Counted from the first letter of the stretch, positions 45,899 through 54,826 are shown. The stretch: DNA of 64,000 nt from Leptolyngbya sp. KIOST-1 (GCF_000763385.1 NZ_JQFA01000002.1:682001-746000); one strand, 5' to 3'. Notes: a model not told the origin generated them from the sequence alone. Numbers and translations are program-made.

Positions 45899-47698
45899 GT
45901 GGCGCAGTCTCAGTCTCAGGAAACGTCGTCGCTGCGGCAGCTGCAGCGGGTGCTGGGCAGTCTGTGGCGCTACCCCTGGCTGACCCTGGGGGCACTGGTC
46001 AGCGCGCTGCTGCTGGTGGCGGCCTACGCGGTGACGCCGCAGCTGTTTCGCTGGGCGATTGACGATGGCATTGCCCAAAACAACCTGACCGTGGTGCTCC
46101 AGAGCGGCGTGGGGCTGCTGATTGCGGCCCTGGCCCGGGGGCTGTTCAACTTTGGCCAGAGCTTCTGCGCCGAGGCCATGTCCCAGAGCGTGGTCTACGA
46201 CCTGCGCAACCGCATTTTTAGCAAAATACAAATCCTCAGCTTTAGCTACCACGACCAGGCCCAGACCTCGCAGTTGCTCACCCGCGTCACCAGCGATACT
46301 GAGCAGGTGCGCACGTTTCTCAGCACCAGCCTGGTGCAGGTGATTAGCGGCGTGGTTACTCTGGCGGCGATCGCGGTCATTCTGCTGGTGATGAACTGGC
46401 GGCTGGCGCTGATCAGCCTGCTGGTGGTGCCCCTAGCGGGGTGGCTGATGGCGCGATTCTTCAGCCGCAACAACCTGCTGTTTCGCCAGGTGCAGGAGCA
46501 GCTCAGCGACCTGAACGCCGTTTTGCAGGAGAACTTGATTGGGGTGCGGGTGGTCAAGGCCTTTGTGCGGGAGGAGGTGGAGCGCGATCGCTACACCCAG
46601 CTCAACCGTGGCCTGGTGGCCGCCAACATGAAGACCATCCTGGCAATTCGCAACACCTTTCCCTTTATCTTTCTGGTCAGCAACCTGGTGATCGTGGCGG
46701 TGGTGGGGTACGGCGGCGTGGCGGTGATCGACGGTCAGTTTTCGGTGGGGCAGCTGGTGGCGTTTAACACCTACCTGCTGCTGATTTTGCAGCCGATTTT
46801 GCTGATTGGCTTTGCCGCCCCGGCGATCGCCCAGGCGGCCTCCTCGGCGGAGCGGGTCTACGAGGTGCTCGACGCCCCCGTTGAGATCCGCGATCGCCCC
46901 AGCGCCGTGCCCTTCACCACCTGCGGCGGCCGCGTCACCTTTGAAAACGTCTCCTTTCGCTACCCTGGGGCCACCACGCCCGCCCTGTGCGATATCTCCT
47001 TTGAGACCAAACCCAACGAGCTGATCGCCATTCTGGGCATGACCGGCTCGGGCAAAAGCACCGTCACCAACCTGATCCCCCGCTTTTACGATGTCACCGC
47101 CGGGTCCATCCGCATCGATGGCCGCGACGTGCGCGACTTTACCCTGGAAAGCCTGCGATCGCGCATCAGCACCGTATTTCAGGAGACCACCCTGTTCTCC
47201 GGCACCATTTTCTCCAACATCACCTACGCCAAATCCGAGGCCAGTCTGGACCAGGTGGTGGAGGCGGCCAAAGCGGCTCAGATCCACGACTTTGTGATGG
47301 GCTTGCCGGAGGGCTACGACACCGTGGTCGGCGAGCGCGGCGTGGGCCTGTCCGGGGGGCAAAAGCAGCGGATTGCGATCGCCCGCACCCTGCTCACCGA
47401 CTACAACATTTTGATTCTCGACGACAGCACCTCCGCTGTCGATGCCCAAACCGCCGCCCAAATTCAGGCCGCCCTGGATGACCTGATGCGCCGCCGCACC
47501 TGCACCGCCTTTGTGGTCGCCCAGCGGATCAGTACCGTCCGCACCGCCGATCGCATTTTGCTGATGGACAGGGGTCGCCTGGTGGCCCAGGGCACCCACG
47601 AACAGCTGATGGCCACCAGCCCCCTCTACGGCGTCATTCTGGAGTCTCAGGTGGGCTCGTCCCCCGCCCTAGGCCAGGGGCTGAAGACCAGAACCTGA
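45899..47698 (+). CDS. ABC exporter half-transporter with a degenerate ATP site
   Basis: A 599-residue fused membrane-ATPase protein of the MsbA/MDR type: six helices in 1-320, ATPase in 340-590. Walker A is GMTGSGKST (380-388) and the signature LSGGQKQR (484-491). Two catalytic residues are altered: the Walker B glutamate is Asp509 (LILDDSTSAVD) and the H-loop His is Gln542 (VVAQRIST). These changes mark the degenerate subunit of heterodimeric exporters such as TM287/288. No partner half lies nearby. The GTG start has AGGAG seven bases upstream. The substrate is unknown. Confidence 0.88.
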   Translation: MAQSQSQETSSLRQLQRVLGSLWRYPWLTLGALVSALLLVAAYAVTPQLFRWAIDDGIAQNNLTVVLQSGVGLLIAALARGLFNFGQSFCAEAMSQSVVYDLRNRIFSKIQILSFSYHDQAQTSQLLTRVTSDTEQVRTFLSTSLVQVISGVVTLAAIAVILLVMNWRLALISLLVVPLAGWLMARFFSRNNLLFRQVQEQLSDLNAVLQENLIGVRVVKAFVREEVERDRYTQLNRGLVAANMKTILAIRNTFPFIFLVSNLVIVAVVGYGGVAVIDGQFSVGQLVAFNTYLLLILQPILLIGFAAPAIAQAASSAERVYEVLDAPVEIRDRPSAVPFTTCGGRVTFENVSFRYPGATTPALCDISFETKPNELIAILGMTGSGKSTVTNLIPRFYDVTAGSIRIDGRDVRDFTLESLRSRISTVFQETTLFSGTIFSNITYAKSEASLDQVVEAAKAAQIHDFVMGLPEGYDTVVGERGVGLSGGQKQRIAIARTLLTDYNILILDDSTSAVDAQTAAQIQAALDDLMRRRTCTAFVVAQRISTVRTADRILLMDRGRLVAQGTHEQLMATSPLYGVILESQVGSSPALGQGLKTRT

Positions 47699-47796
47699 AA
47701 CCATTTCTAAACGCTGCTCGCGATCGATCTGTGCATCAACCTAAGCAAATGAACCCCTGAGCAGACGGTTGCTGCGGCCTCACAGCCAGAAGAGTC

Positions 47797-48210
47797 TTAC
47801 CATTTTTTATGAAACTCATCTTGATCGACAGGCCAAAAATCCAGGCAGTCTTTTGCGTCTATTTTACTGGCTATCTTGGGATGAACAGTGCATTTAATAT
47901 AGGGATTTTTGTTGAAGAAGCGGCACTTTGAGCAAGGCGTTGAATAGCGAAAATTAGGCATACTACCTAAGCCATTTCTAGCTTTTTCGGACTTCTGGAG
48001 ACGCCTGATCATGAGAAAAGCTAGCGCAAAGGCCGATAAACCCAGGGCCGTGAATAGTCCGCCGGGGCCACTGTCTGGGGTGGGCGACTGAACCTGTGTT
48101 TCTGCGGTGCCTCGGACAGGGACCTGAACCAGAAGGTTCTCGTGAGAGCTTTGATTGTCAAAATATCCTGTCAAATGAGCGGAATAGGAAAACGTCTGTT
48201 GGGCTTTCAT
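47797..48210 (-). CDS. Membrane-anchored hypothetical with a C-terminal Cys/His cluster
   Basis: A 137-residue protein. The N-terminal 50 residues are polar. A transmembrane helix follows (about 51-67, FTALGLSAFALAFLMI). The C-terminus has PCSKCRFFNKNPYIKC, then H and DCLDFWP, giving a Cys-x2-Cys-x8-Cys pattern with a later His and Cys that could bind zinc or iron. I recognise the arrangement only as a type seen in cyanobacterial small proteins. No operon partner. The ribosome site is weak. Confidence 0.6.
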   Translation of the reverse strand: MKAQQTFSYSAHLTGYFDNQSSHENLLVQVPVRGTAETQVQSPTPDSGPGGLFTALGLSAFALAFLMIRRLQKSEKARNGLGSMPNFRYSTPCSKCRFFNKNPYIKCTVHPKIASKIDAKDCLDFWPVDQDEFHKKW

Positions 48211-48804
48211 GGGGCTTGCTTAGTTCATCAAAACTGGGTTCTAACGGCTAAATCTACGTCTGGAGAAAGGGATTGGTTAGCCCAGCCTGGGTCGCTTACT
48301 CCACCCGATTGCGATCTCCCCGATTGCGATTTTGTCGCTGACACTTCAGTGCGGCCTGTCAATACTCCTTAGTCATAGCGTGGAGCAATGGGGCTACCGA
48401 TGAGTCCCCTCTTGGGGACAGATTAGGCTGCAATCCTCTCTTCCCTTTGCAGGAGATGAGGCGTAGCAAAGGTCCTCCCATAGCGTTGGCCAGTTCGCTT
48501 GGGACAGTATTGATTGTCAATTGCTAGATTGGGACTGCAATCTGGCGTATAGTCGTCGCCAGTCACCGATGAAACCGTCCTAACCTTCAGGGCGTCGGCG
48601 ATAGCTTTAAGTGTCGTACTAACCTTAACGAGGCCAGAAATTAAGGTCAGCCGTGCACTGGCACAGTTGCCCCTGGAGGCCGATGTGGAGTAGAAGTCGA
48701 ATTGATTAGGTTGTGATCAATCCATACAGGCCAAGGGGCAACATTCCCGCCCTGGGCAGCAGCTGTGCGGTATGACTTTTTGCAGTAGGTAGTAGGGATT
48801 GATT
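48211..48804. other. Intergenic region upstream of the aldo/keto reductase
   Basis: About 590 bases without a supported gene. No tRNA, strong hairpin or repeat array was seen. The region contains the promoter of the aldo/keto reductase. Confidence 0.4.
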
Positions 48805-49764
48805 ATGAAATATCGACAGCTTGGCGACAGCGACCTGACCGTTTCAGAAATTGCCCTGGGCTCCTGGCTCACCTATGGCGGCGGGGTCGAGCGGCAGCAG
48901 GCCGAAGCCTGCGTCCACACGGCGCTCGATGTTGGCATCAACTTCATCGACACCGCCAATGTCTACGGGCGCGGTGCCGCCGAGTCGTTCCTGGGGGAGG
49001 TGCTGCGGGACATCGATCGCAGCTCCTACGTGCTGGCCACCAAGGTGTTTTTTCCCATGTCGCCGGAGGACCAGGGCCTATCGGCGGCGCAGATCCATAA
49101 GCAGATCGACGCCTCCCTCCAGCGCCTGAATACCGACTACGTGGACCTCTACCAGTGCCACCGCTACGACAGCAACACCCCCTTGGAGGAAACCATGGCG
49201 GCCCTCACCGACGTGGTGCAGCAGGGCAAGGTGCGCTACATCGGCTTCAGCGAGTGGAGCCCGACCCAGATTCGAGCGGCGCTTGAGCTGCCCAATGTGG
49301 CCAAGTTTGTCTCCAGCCAGCCCCAGTATTCCATGCTGTGGCGGCAGCCCGAGGCCGAGGTGTTTCCCCTCTGCGCCGACCACGGCATTGGCCAGATCGT
49401 CTGGTCGCCCCTGGCCCAGGGGGTGCTGACCGGCAAGTACAAGCCCGGGGCCGCGCCCCCCGCCGACTCCCGTGCCGCCAACGACAAAATGAACGGCTTT
49501 ATGCAGGACATCAGGAGCGATCGCGTGCTCAGCGCCGTCCAAAATCTGCAGCCTTTGGCCGACCAGCTCAACATTTCGATGGCGCAGCTGGCCCTGGCCT
49601 GGATCTTGCGCGACCCCAGGGTGAGCGCCGCGATCGTGGGGGCCAGTCGCCCCGACCAGGTGGCCGACAATGCCGCCGCTTCGGGCATCCCCCTCGACGA
49701 TGCCATGCTGCGCGAAATCGACATGGTGCTGGGGCCAGCCCAACACCAGATGGCGGCCCGGTAA
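48805..49764 (+). CDS. Aldo/keto reductase
   Basis: A 319-residue AKR of the voltage-gated potassium channel beta/YghZ type. Catalytic residues are visible: Asp in FIDTANVYG (with its Tyr), Lys in LATKVFF, and His in YQCHRYD. The NADPH-binding C-terminal strand contains IVGASRPDQV. The ATG at 48805 is preferred over a TTG two codons upstream. The substrate is probably a small aldehyde. The TspO-like gene follows after 65 bases in the same direction. Confidence 0.9.
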   Translation: MKYRQLGDSDLTVSEIALGSWLTYGGGVERQQAEACVHTALDVGINFIDTANVYGRGAAESFLGEVLRDIDRSSYVLATKVFFPMSPEDQGLSAAQIHKQIDASLQRLNTDYVDLYQCHRYDSNTPLEETMAALTDVVQQGKVRYIGFSEWSPTQIRAALELPNVAKFVSSQPQYSMLWRQPEAEVFPLCADHGIGQIVWSPLAQGVLTGKYKPGAAPPADSRAANDKMNGFMQDIRSDRVLSAVQNLQPLADQLNISMAQLALAWILRDPRVSAAIVGASRPDQVADNAAASGIPLDDAMLREIDMVLGPAQHQMAAR

Positions 49765-49829
49765 TCGGGTGCGAACCTGTATTGGCGGAGCCTGTACCGC
49801 CCACGGCTGAGCGTTTTGGGAGTAGAGCA

Positions 49830-50303
49830 ATGTTCAACAGCTGGATGATCATTGGCGGCGTCACCTTTTTGGTGGCCCTGGGGGGCAGCCTGATTCGGCC
49901 CCGCGATGTCTCCTGGGGGCTGCGGCTCGATCGCCCCCGCTGGCTGTTCTTTGAACCCGCCATTCCCGTCATCTGGACGGTGATTTTTGCCTGTGGCGCC
50001 ATCTCGGCCACCCTGGTCTGGCAGGCCGAACCCGGTAGCCCCAAAACCTGGCTGCTAATGGGCTTCTACCTGCTGGTGGAGCTGATCACCGTGGCCTACA
50101 TTCCCCTTACCCTGCGGCTCAGAAGCCTCAAGGTGGGCACCGTGCTGGGCGGCATTGGGGTACTTTTGGGCTTTGTGCTGGCGCTGACAGTGCTGCCCAG
50201 CTCGGGACTGGCGACGCTGCTGCTGGTGCCCTACGCCATCTGGAGCCCCATTGGCACCTACACCACCGGACAAATGATCGAGCTAAACCCCGATGCAGGC
50301 TAG
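49830..50303 (+). CDS. TspO/MBR-like membrane protein
   Basis: A 157-residue protein with five hydrophobic segments. RPRWLFFEPAIPVIWTVIFA matches the Trp/Pro-rich first-second helix signature of TspO/MBR proteins, which bind tetrapyrroles. Later helices are less typical, so it is a divergent member. The ATG at 49830 has GGGAG eight bases upstream. It may share a transcript with the aldo/keto reductase. A role in tetrapyrrole or stress signalling is family knowledge, not shown here. Confidence 0.65.
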   Translation: MFNSWMIIGGVTFLVALGGSLIRPRDVSWGLRLDRPRWLFFEPAIPVIWTVIFACGAISATLVWQAEPGSPKTWLLMGFYLLVELITVAYIPLTLRLRSLKVGTVLGGIGVLLGFVLALTVLPSSGLATLLLVPYAIWSPIGTYTTGQMIELNPDAG

Positions 50304-50340
50304 TAGTCTGCCAAGCCAAAGATGACAGGTTGGTGGGGCT

Positions 50341-50402
50341 CACGGTGCACGGTGTACGGTTCACGGCAGTCCTTAAACCGTACACCGTGTACCCTGCACC
50401 GT
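50341..50402. repeat. Dispersed imperfect palindromic repeat, copy B
   Basis: Bases 50384-50402 are the exact reverse complement of 1022-1040. The element itself folds: the CACGGTGCACGGTGTACGGT part is nearly complementary to ACCGTACACCGTGTACCCTG. It lies after the TspO-like gene. Confidence 0.7.
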
Positions 50403-50473
50403 TAGACGGTTGGAGCCTGTCACAATCAGGTTGGTCAAGTACTAGTATCTGCGGCAGAAATCAGTCAATTGTT

Positions 50474-50501
50474 CCTGACACCTGACACCTGATACCTGAC
50501 A
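50474..50501. repeat. Heptamer tandem repeat
   Basis: Four contiguous copies of CCTGACA (third copy CCTGATA). Seven-base tandem repeats of this kind (STRRs) are known in cyanobacterial intergenic DNA. Confidence 0.75.
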
Positions 50502-50629
50502 CCCCCAGCAAGGGTTGCTCTATTTCTGCAGTCTAAATGAGGCGTTGTTGAATGGAGGCATGACTGCTTGTAAGGGCACTCGGTCGTTTGCTCCTACAAG
50601 AGGCGTTGGAATATGGCTGCATGGTCCCC

Positions 50630-50842
50630 CTACGGGACGCGCGGGGCGGTCGTCTGGGCAGGGGCAACCTGGTCAACCAGACGCTCCAGGGCATCGGCCT
50701 GGCGTTGCAGCTGTTCGGTTTGTTTGTGCATTTCGTCAATTTGCCGCGTCTGCGACAGCGCCCGACTGGTGTCGGGGGTAAACACCTCGCACCCCGTCAA
50801 CAACAGACAGAACAACAGCCCTAGGGTAAATAAAATCCGCAT
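50630..50842 (-). CDS. Small lipoprotein with a coiled-coil tail
   Basis: A 70-residue protein. The N-terminus is a lipoprotein signal (MRILFTLGLLFCLLLTGC) with the lipobox LLTGC, so acylation at Cys18 is expected. The mature 53 residues form a polar coiled coil (QTRQIDEMHKQTEQLQRQ). It is too short for an enzyme and resembles small envelope lipoproteins. The ribosome site is weak. A function is not assigned. Confidence 0.6.
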   Translation of the reverse strand: MRILFTLGLLFCLLLTGCEVFTPDTSRALSQTRQIDEMHKQTEQLQRQADALERLVDQVAPAQTTAPRVP

Positions 50843-51013
50843 GCCGATATCGTTTTGATTTATTCCCAGGATGCGGCAGCCTGGCCCAGCTGAAACCTAT
50901 CTTTGGGTCAGACCTGGAACGCGATCGCCCCTCCCACAGCGGGGAAGATTAATATGCCCTCCCTGAGAGATCGCCTCTAAAGCCCTATCCCTGACTTCAG
51001 TAACAAGTGACCT

Positions 51014-52948
51014 TCACCTCAGCAATCGCAGGCCGTTCAGCGTCACCAGCAGGGTCGATCCTTCATGGCCAATAACCCCAGCGGGTAAGGTGAGTTCGCC
51101 CAGAAAATTGGCCACCATTAGCAGGGCAACAGAGGTCAGGGCCAGGGCGATGTTTTGGCGAATAATGCGCTGGGATTTTTGCCCAATCACAATCGCCTGC
51201 TCCAGCTGGTCGAGGCGATCGCCCATCAACACAATGTCCGCCGTTTCCAGCGCCACATCTGTGCCAGCGCCCCCCATGGCAATACCCACCGACGCCTGGG
51301 CCAGGGCCGGGGCGTCGTTGATGCCATCGCCGACCATGGCTACCGTGTGGTACTGCTGCTGCAGGCGCTTAACCACGTCTACTTTATCTTCGGGCAGGAG
51401 GTTGGCGTAGACCTCACTCACCCCCACCCCCAGGGCAATGGTCTCAGCGGTGGCGGCGTTGTCACCGGTCAGCATCACCGTGGTCGGAATGCCCCTTTGC
51501 CTGAGGTTCTGCAAAAGCTGAGCCGCCTGGGGGCGAACCCGATCCGCCACCGCCAGGAGCCCGAGGATTTGGTCCTGCCGCCGTACCCAAATGACGCTTT
51601 TGCCTTCGCCCTCCAGCCGTTGGCTGGCCTGGAGCAGGACGGGATCTACAGGGGTAGCCAGGCCAGCACTAACGTAAGCCAGCTTGCCCACCTGCACGGG
51701 CACACCCTCGACCTGGCCGTGGATACCCTGGCCCGCCTCAGCCTGCACCGAGGAGACAGGCTGGGTGAGAATGCCCCGCTGGTGAGCGGTGGCCACAATC
51801 GCTTCGGCGGCGGGGTGTTCTGAGTAGGCTTCTACGGAGGCCGCCACTTGCAGCACCTGCTCAGCCTCAACGGTGGGGGCCGGGACCAGGTCGCTGACGG
51901 TGAGCACCCCGGTGGTGAGGGTGCCGGTTTTGTCGAAGGCGATCGCCCGCACCCGCCCGATGGTTTCCAACTGAGCCCCATCCTTGAACAGAATCCCCTG
52001 CCGTGCCCCTCGGGCGATGCCCGACAGCAGGGTGGGCATAATCGAAGCCATCAGGGCGCAGGGCGAGGCCACCACCAGAAAAATCAGCGCCCGATAAATC
52101 GTGGTTTCCCAGGTCCACCCCAGCAGGAGCGGCGGCAGCAGGGCCAGCAACAGCCCCGCCCCCACAATGAGGCGGGCATAGCCCCGCTCAAACTGTTCTA
52201 AAAATTGTTGGGAGGGGGGCTGGCTGGTCTTGGCCTGCTCCACCAAGCGAATCACGCGCTGAATCAGGCTGCTGGCTGGGGGTTTGTGCAATGCCACGGT
52301 GAGCGCGCCATGGCCATTGATGGTGCCCGCAAAGACCTCGTCGCCCACCCCCTTTTCCACCGGAATCGACTCGCCCGTGATTGGAGCCTGGTTGACGGTG
52401 CTACTGCCCCCCTGCACCAGGCCATCGGTGGGGATCAGGTCGCCGGGCTTGATCAAAATGCGATCGCCCACCCCCAACGTTTCCGTAGCGACGAGCCGCT
52501 CCTGGCCCCCAACCAGCTTACGAGCTGTGTCCGGGGCCAACTGCATCAAGCTGCGAATATTGCGCTCGGTGCGGTGCAGGGCGATCGTCTCCAAGGCTCC
52601 ACTGACCGCAAAAATCAAAATCAGCACCGCCCCATCCACCAGCAGGTAGTACTGCCGCTGCCACAGCCCCAGCGCCGCCGCCCCCAGCGCCGCCACGATC
52701 ATCAACAAATCCACATCCAGCTCCCGCTCCTGCCAGAGGGTGGTCAACCCCTCCTTGGCGCTGGCATAGCCACCGATGACGTAGCCCGTGAGCAACAGCC
52801 CCACCCCAAGACCCACTTGCCCCCCCTGCAACCCCAGCCACCCCACCAGCGCCAGCAGCGCACAGGCCCCCGCCGCCACCGCATCAGGGTAGGTGTGCAT
52901 CCAGATTCGCAGGCCCTTGGGCATTGTGCCCGGAAAAGTCGAAGTCAT
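51014..52948 (-). CDS. coaT: P1B-4-type metal efflux ATPase, cobalt exporter CoaT
   Basis: A 644-residue P-type ATPase without N-terminal metal-binding domain. The transmembrane motif is SPC (VASPCALMAS) rather than CPC, and the last helix has HEGSTLL, the P1B-4 pair. The phosphorylation site is FDKTGT, the actuator has TGES and the hinge is GDGINDAPAL. P1B-4 ATPases export Co(II), and in some species Fe(II) or Zn(II). The gene is divergent from a CoaR-type regulator, as coaT is from coaR in Synechocystis. The start is uncertain: ATG at 52948 or TTG at 52957. Confidence 0.88.
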   Translation of the reverse strand: MTSTFPGTMPKGLRIWMHTYPDAVAAGACALLALVGWLGLQGGQVGLGVGLLLTGYVIGGYASAKEGLTTLWQERELDVDLLMIVAALGAAALGLWQRQYYLLVDGAVLILIFAVSGALETIALHRTERNIRSLMQLAPDTARKLVGGQERLVATETLGVGDRILIKPGDLIPTDGLVQGGSSTVNQAPITGESIPVEKGVGDEVFAGTINGHGALTVALHKPPASSLIQRVIRLVEQAKTSQPPSQQFLEQFERGYARLIVGAGLLLALLPPLLLGWTWETTIYRALIFLVVASPCALMASIMPTLLSGIARGARQGILFKDGAQLETIGRVRAIAFDKTGTLTTGVLTVSDLVPAPTVEAEQVLQVAASVEAYSEHPAAEAIVATAHQRGILTQPVSSVQAEAGQGIHGQVEGVPVQVGKLAYVSAGLATPVDPVLLQASQRLEGEGKSVIWVRRQDQILGLLAVADRVRPQAAQLLQNLRQRGIPTTVMLTGDNAATAETIALGVGVSEVYANLLPEDKVDVVKRLQQQYHTVAMVGDGINDAPALAQASVGIAMGGAGTDVALETADIVLMGDRLDQLEQAIVIGQKSQRIIRQNIALALTSVALLMVANFLGELTLPAGVIGHEGSTLLVTLNGLRLLR

Positions 52949-52978
52949 CGGGGTCAAGCCCTACGTCAGAACCTCTAC

Positions 52979-53010
52979 AGGGTAAAGGTTGACATTGATG
53001 TTAGGGTCAA
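52979..53010 (-). promoter_or_regulatory. coaT promoter with 20-bp spacer and MerR-type dyad
   Basis: On the minus strand TTGACC (53010-53005) and TACCCT (52984-52979) stand as -35 and -10 with a 20-bp spacer, longer than normal. TTGAC-N12-GTCAA (52989-53010) forms an inverted repeat overlapping the -35 and most of the spacer. Over-long spacers containing a dyad are diagnostic of MerR-family activation, so this is the likely CoaR site. Confidence 0.6.
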
Positions 53011-53022
53011 GGGGTATTGGGT

Positions 53023-53174
53023 GGATGGGTGGATGGGTAGGTGGGTAGGTGGGTAGGTGGGTAGGTGGGTAGGTGGGTAGGTGGGTAGGCGGGTAGGTGG
53101 GTAGGTGGGTGGATGGGTGGATGGGTGGATGGGTGGATGGGTAGGTGGGTAGGCGGGTAGGTGGGTAGGTGGGT
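53023..53174. repeat. 19-copy octanucleotide array between coaT and coaR
   Basis: Nineteen contiguous 8-bp units: two GGATGGGT, then nine of the AGGTGGGT type (one AGGCGGGT), four GGATGGGT and four AGGTGGGT-type (one AGGCGGGT). It starts 13 bases upstream of the predicted coaT -35. The plus strand has a GGG and GG run in every unit, so G-quadruplex formation is possible. The same unit is found twice before pflA (8922-8937). Confidence 0.92.
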
Positions 53175-53311
53175 TGGCAGGTTAGGGGGAGTGTTCAGAA
53201 AATCACGCTTGACAGGGCTGAACCCTTGATTTTTCGTTCTCGAAACAGGGATTTACACAAAATTCTGATCCCTCCCGGTTAGGTTTTTCTATTTCACTGA
53301 TTTTGGCTCCG

Positions 53312-53383
53312 TCCACTCATCCACTCCTCCACTCCTCCACTCCTCCACTCTCCCACTCATCCACTCCTCCACCCTCCCACTCC
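53312..53383. repeat. Nine-copy octanucleotide array abutting the coaR start
   Basis: Nine contiguous 8-bp units based on TCCACTCC, with variants such as TCCACTCA and CCCACTCC. It ends three bases before the coaR ATG. The reading frame of coaR stays open through the array back to a TTG at 53303, and there is no Shine-Dalgarno between array and ATG. Confidence 0.9.
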
Positions 53384-53386
53384 CCC

Positions 53387-54484
53387 ATGCTCACCATCAA
53401 ACAACTTACCCAAACCGTTGGCCATGGCATTACGCCCCGGATGGTGCGGCACTACCATCAGATTGGGCTGTTGCCTCAGCCGGTGCGATCGCAGGGCAAC
53501 TATCGTCTGTATGACCAGCCTGATGTCGAGCGGTTGCGGCGGATTGTGGCGCTGAAGCAGCAGGGGTTTCAGCTGGCCCACATTAAGCAAATGCTGGAGG
53601 TGGATTCGCCTTCCCTGCAAACGGAGCCCCTGCTGGAGCAGTTGCAAGGCGAATACCAGGGGGTGCTGCGGCAGTTGATTCGCCTGCGGCAGACGGCAAT
53701 GGCGCTGGAGGGGATCCTGGGACGCGATCGCGCCTGTCAAGACATGCAGGCCGAGGCTCTGGCCCAGTTGCGCCTGCTGGAGGTGGAAACCCAGACCGCC
53801 CAAGCCCTGACCGAGTCGCTGTGGCAGCACTTAGATGCCGCTGCGGCGGATCACCCCGAGGACTTTCAGCAGGCCCTGCGGCGACTCTTGCCCGACCTAT
53901 CCCAACGACCAGAAATTGAGGTAGACGTGTTGTCGCACCTAGTTTTGGCCTGTGGGGATGTGGGGTTGGCGGCCTTTGTGCGGTTTAGCCAGGATGCGAT
54001 CAAGGCGGCGCGGGAAGCCCTGGCGACCGGGTGCACGGTGGTGGGAGATGTGCCAGCGGTGGTCGCCAGCCTGGATCAGGCGCGCCTGACCCATTTGGGC
54101 TGCCAGTGGCGGACGCTGATTGACAATCCCCATCTGGACAGTGCCGCCGACGCGGAGCGACAGTTCTGGCAGGATGACCACTGGCCCCAGTGGTTTCAGG
54201 CCTGGGGAGAGGGCAGCATTTGGGTGGTAGGCTATGCCCCCTCGGTGCTAATGCGGCTGTGCGATGCGATCGCCCACCAATCCCTGCGTCCGGCCCTGGT
54301 AATTGGCTTGCCCATCGGCTTTAGCCATGCCCCTGCTGCCAAGCGCCGGCTGATGCAGCTCGATGTCCCCTACATCACCACGGAGGGATCCCTTGGCGGC
54401 GGTTTACTGGCGGCGGTGGTCCTAAATCGACTGGCAGCTTCCCTAATCGAGAAGCCCGATTGTCACTGTTATTTGAAAGGATAA
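53387..54484 (+). CDS. coaR: MerR-family cobalt regulator with a CobH-like domain, CoaR
   Basis: A 366-residue regulator. Residues 1-75 are the MerR winged helix (GITPRMVRHYHQIGLLP, then YRLYDQPDVERLRRI). A dimerisation coiled coil follows. Residues 170-350 resemble precorrin-8X methylmutase (CobH), notably LVIGLPIGFSHAPAAKRRL and the Gly-rich GSLGGGLLAAVV. The C-terminus ends in Cys-His-Cys (PDCHCYLKG), the motif needed for cobalt sensing in Synechocystis CoaR. It should repress or activate coaT through promoter distortion. The ATG at 53387 is chosen because the MerR domain begins there. Confidence 0.9.
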   Translation: MLTIKQLTQTVGHGITPRMVRHYHQIGLLPQPVRSQGNYRLYDQPDVERLRRIVALKQQGFQLAHIKQMLEVDSPSLQTEPLLEQLQGEYQGVLRQLIRLRQTAMALEGILGRDRACQDMQAEALAQLRLLEVETQTAQALTESLWQHLDAAAADHPEDFQQALRRLLPDLSQRPEIEVDVLSHLVLACGDVGLAAFVRFSQDAIKAAREALATGCTVVGDVPAVVASLDQARLTHLGCQWRTLIDNPHLDSAADAERQFWQDDHWPQWFQAWGEGSIWVVGYAPSVLMRLCDAIAHQSLRPALVIGLPIGFSHAPAAKRRLMQLDVPYITTEGSLGGGLLAAVVLNRLAASLIEKPDCHCYLKG

Positions 54485-54826
54485 GAGCGGGGGGGAGTCG
54501 GGTATTGGGTTTTAGGCGCTACTTCAAGCCGTTATCTTGCTCGAAACGCAATGGCATCGTTCCGCCAAGCCGCCGAATACCGCTATTTCAACCTTAACCG
54601 CCTGTAGATAGGGAGGCGTAGTGTGCGCTTGTCAGCATCCATGGGCGGTGGATGGTGAAGGTATCGTCATGATTTGGATGAAATGCCTGAACTTTTCCCC
54701 GATCGGTATGGGCAAGCTAAGAAGACTTAAAAAACTTAGCTTTCATAGTGATGGGGTGTGTGGCTAGCACGGCGTCTGAATAGCTGGGTTATAGCCACAG
54801 ACCGGCGGAACGATGGAGAAACTGGC
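54485..54826. other. Intergenic region before the AddB-like gene
   Basis: About 340 bases. An 18-codon ORF near 54551 (starting MASFRQAAEYRYFN) is too short to support. The last bases carry GGAG for the next gene. No terminator hairpin is evident. Confidence 0.4.

Noticed and set aside
46433-47599. 388-codon minus ORF
   Set aside because: Antisense shadow of the ABC exporter gene.
53023-53383. CRISPR-like repeat region
   Set aside because: Units are contiguous octamers with no spacers. It is a tandem array.
52949-53386. Cobalamin riboswitch upstream of coaT
   Set aside because: No B12-box-like sequence or suitable secondary-structure core was seen. A MerR-type promoter explains the control.
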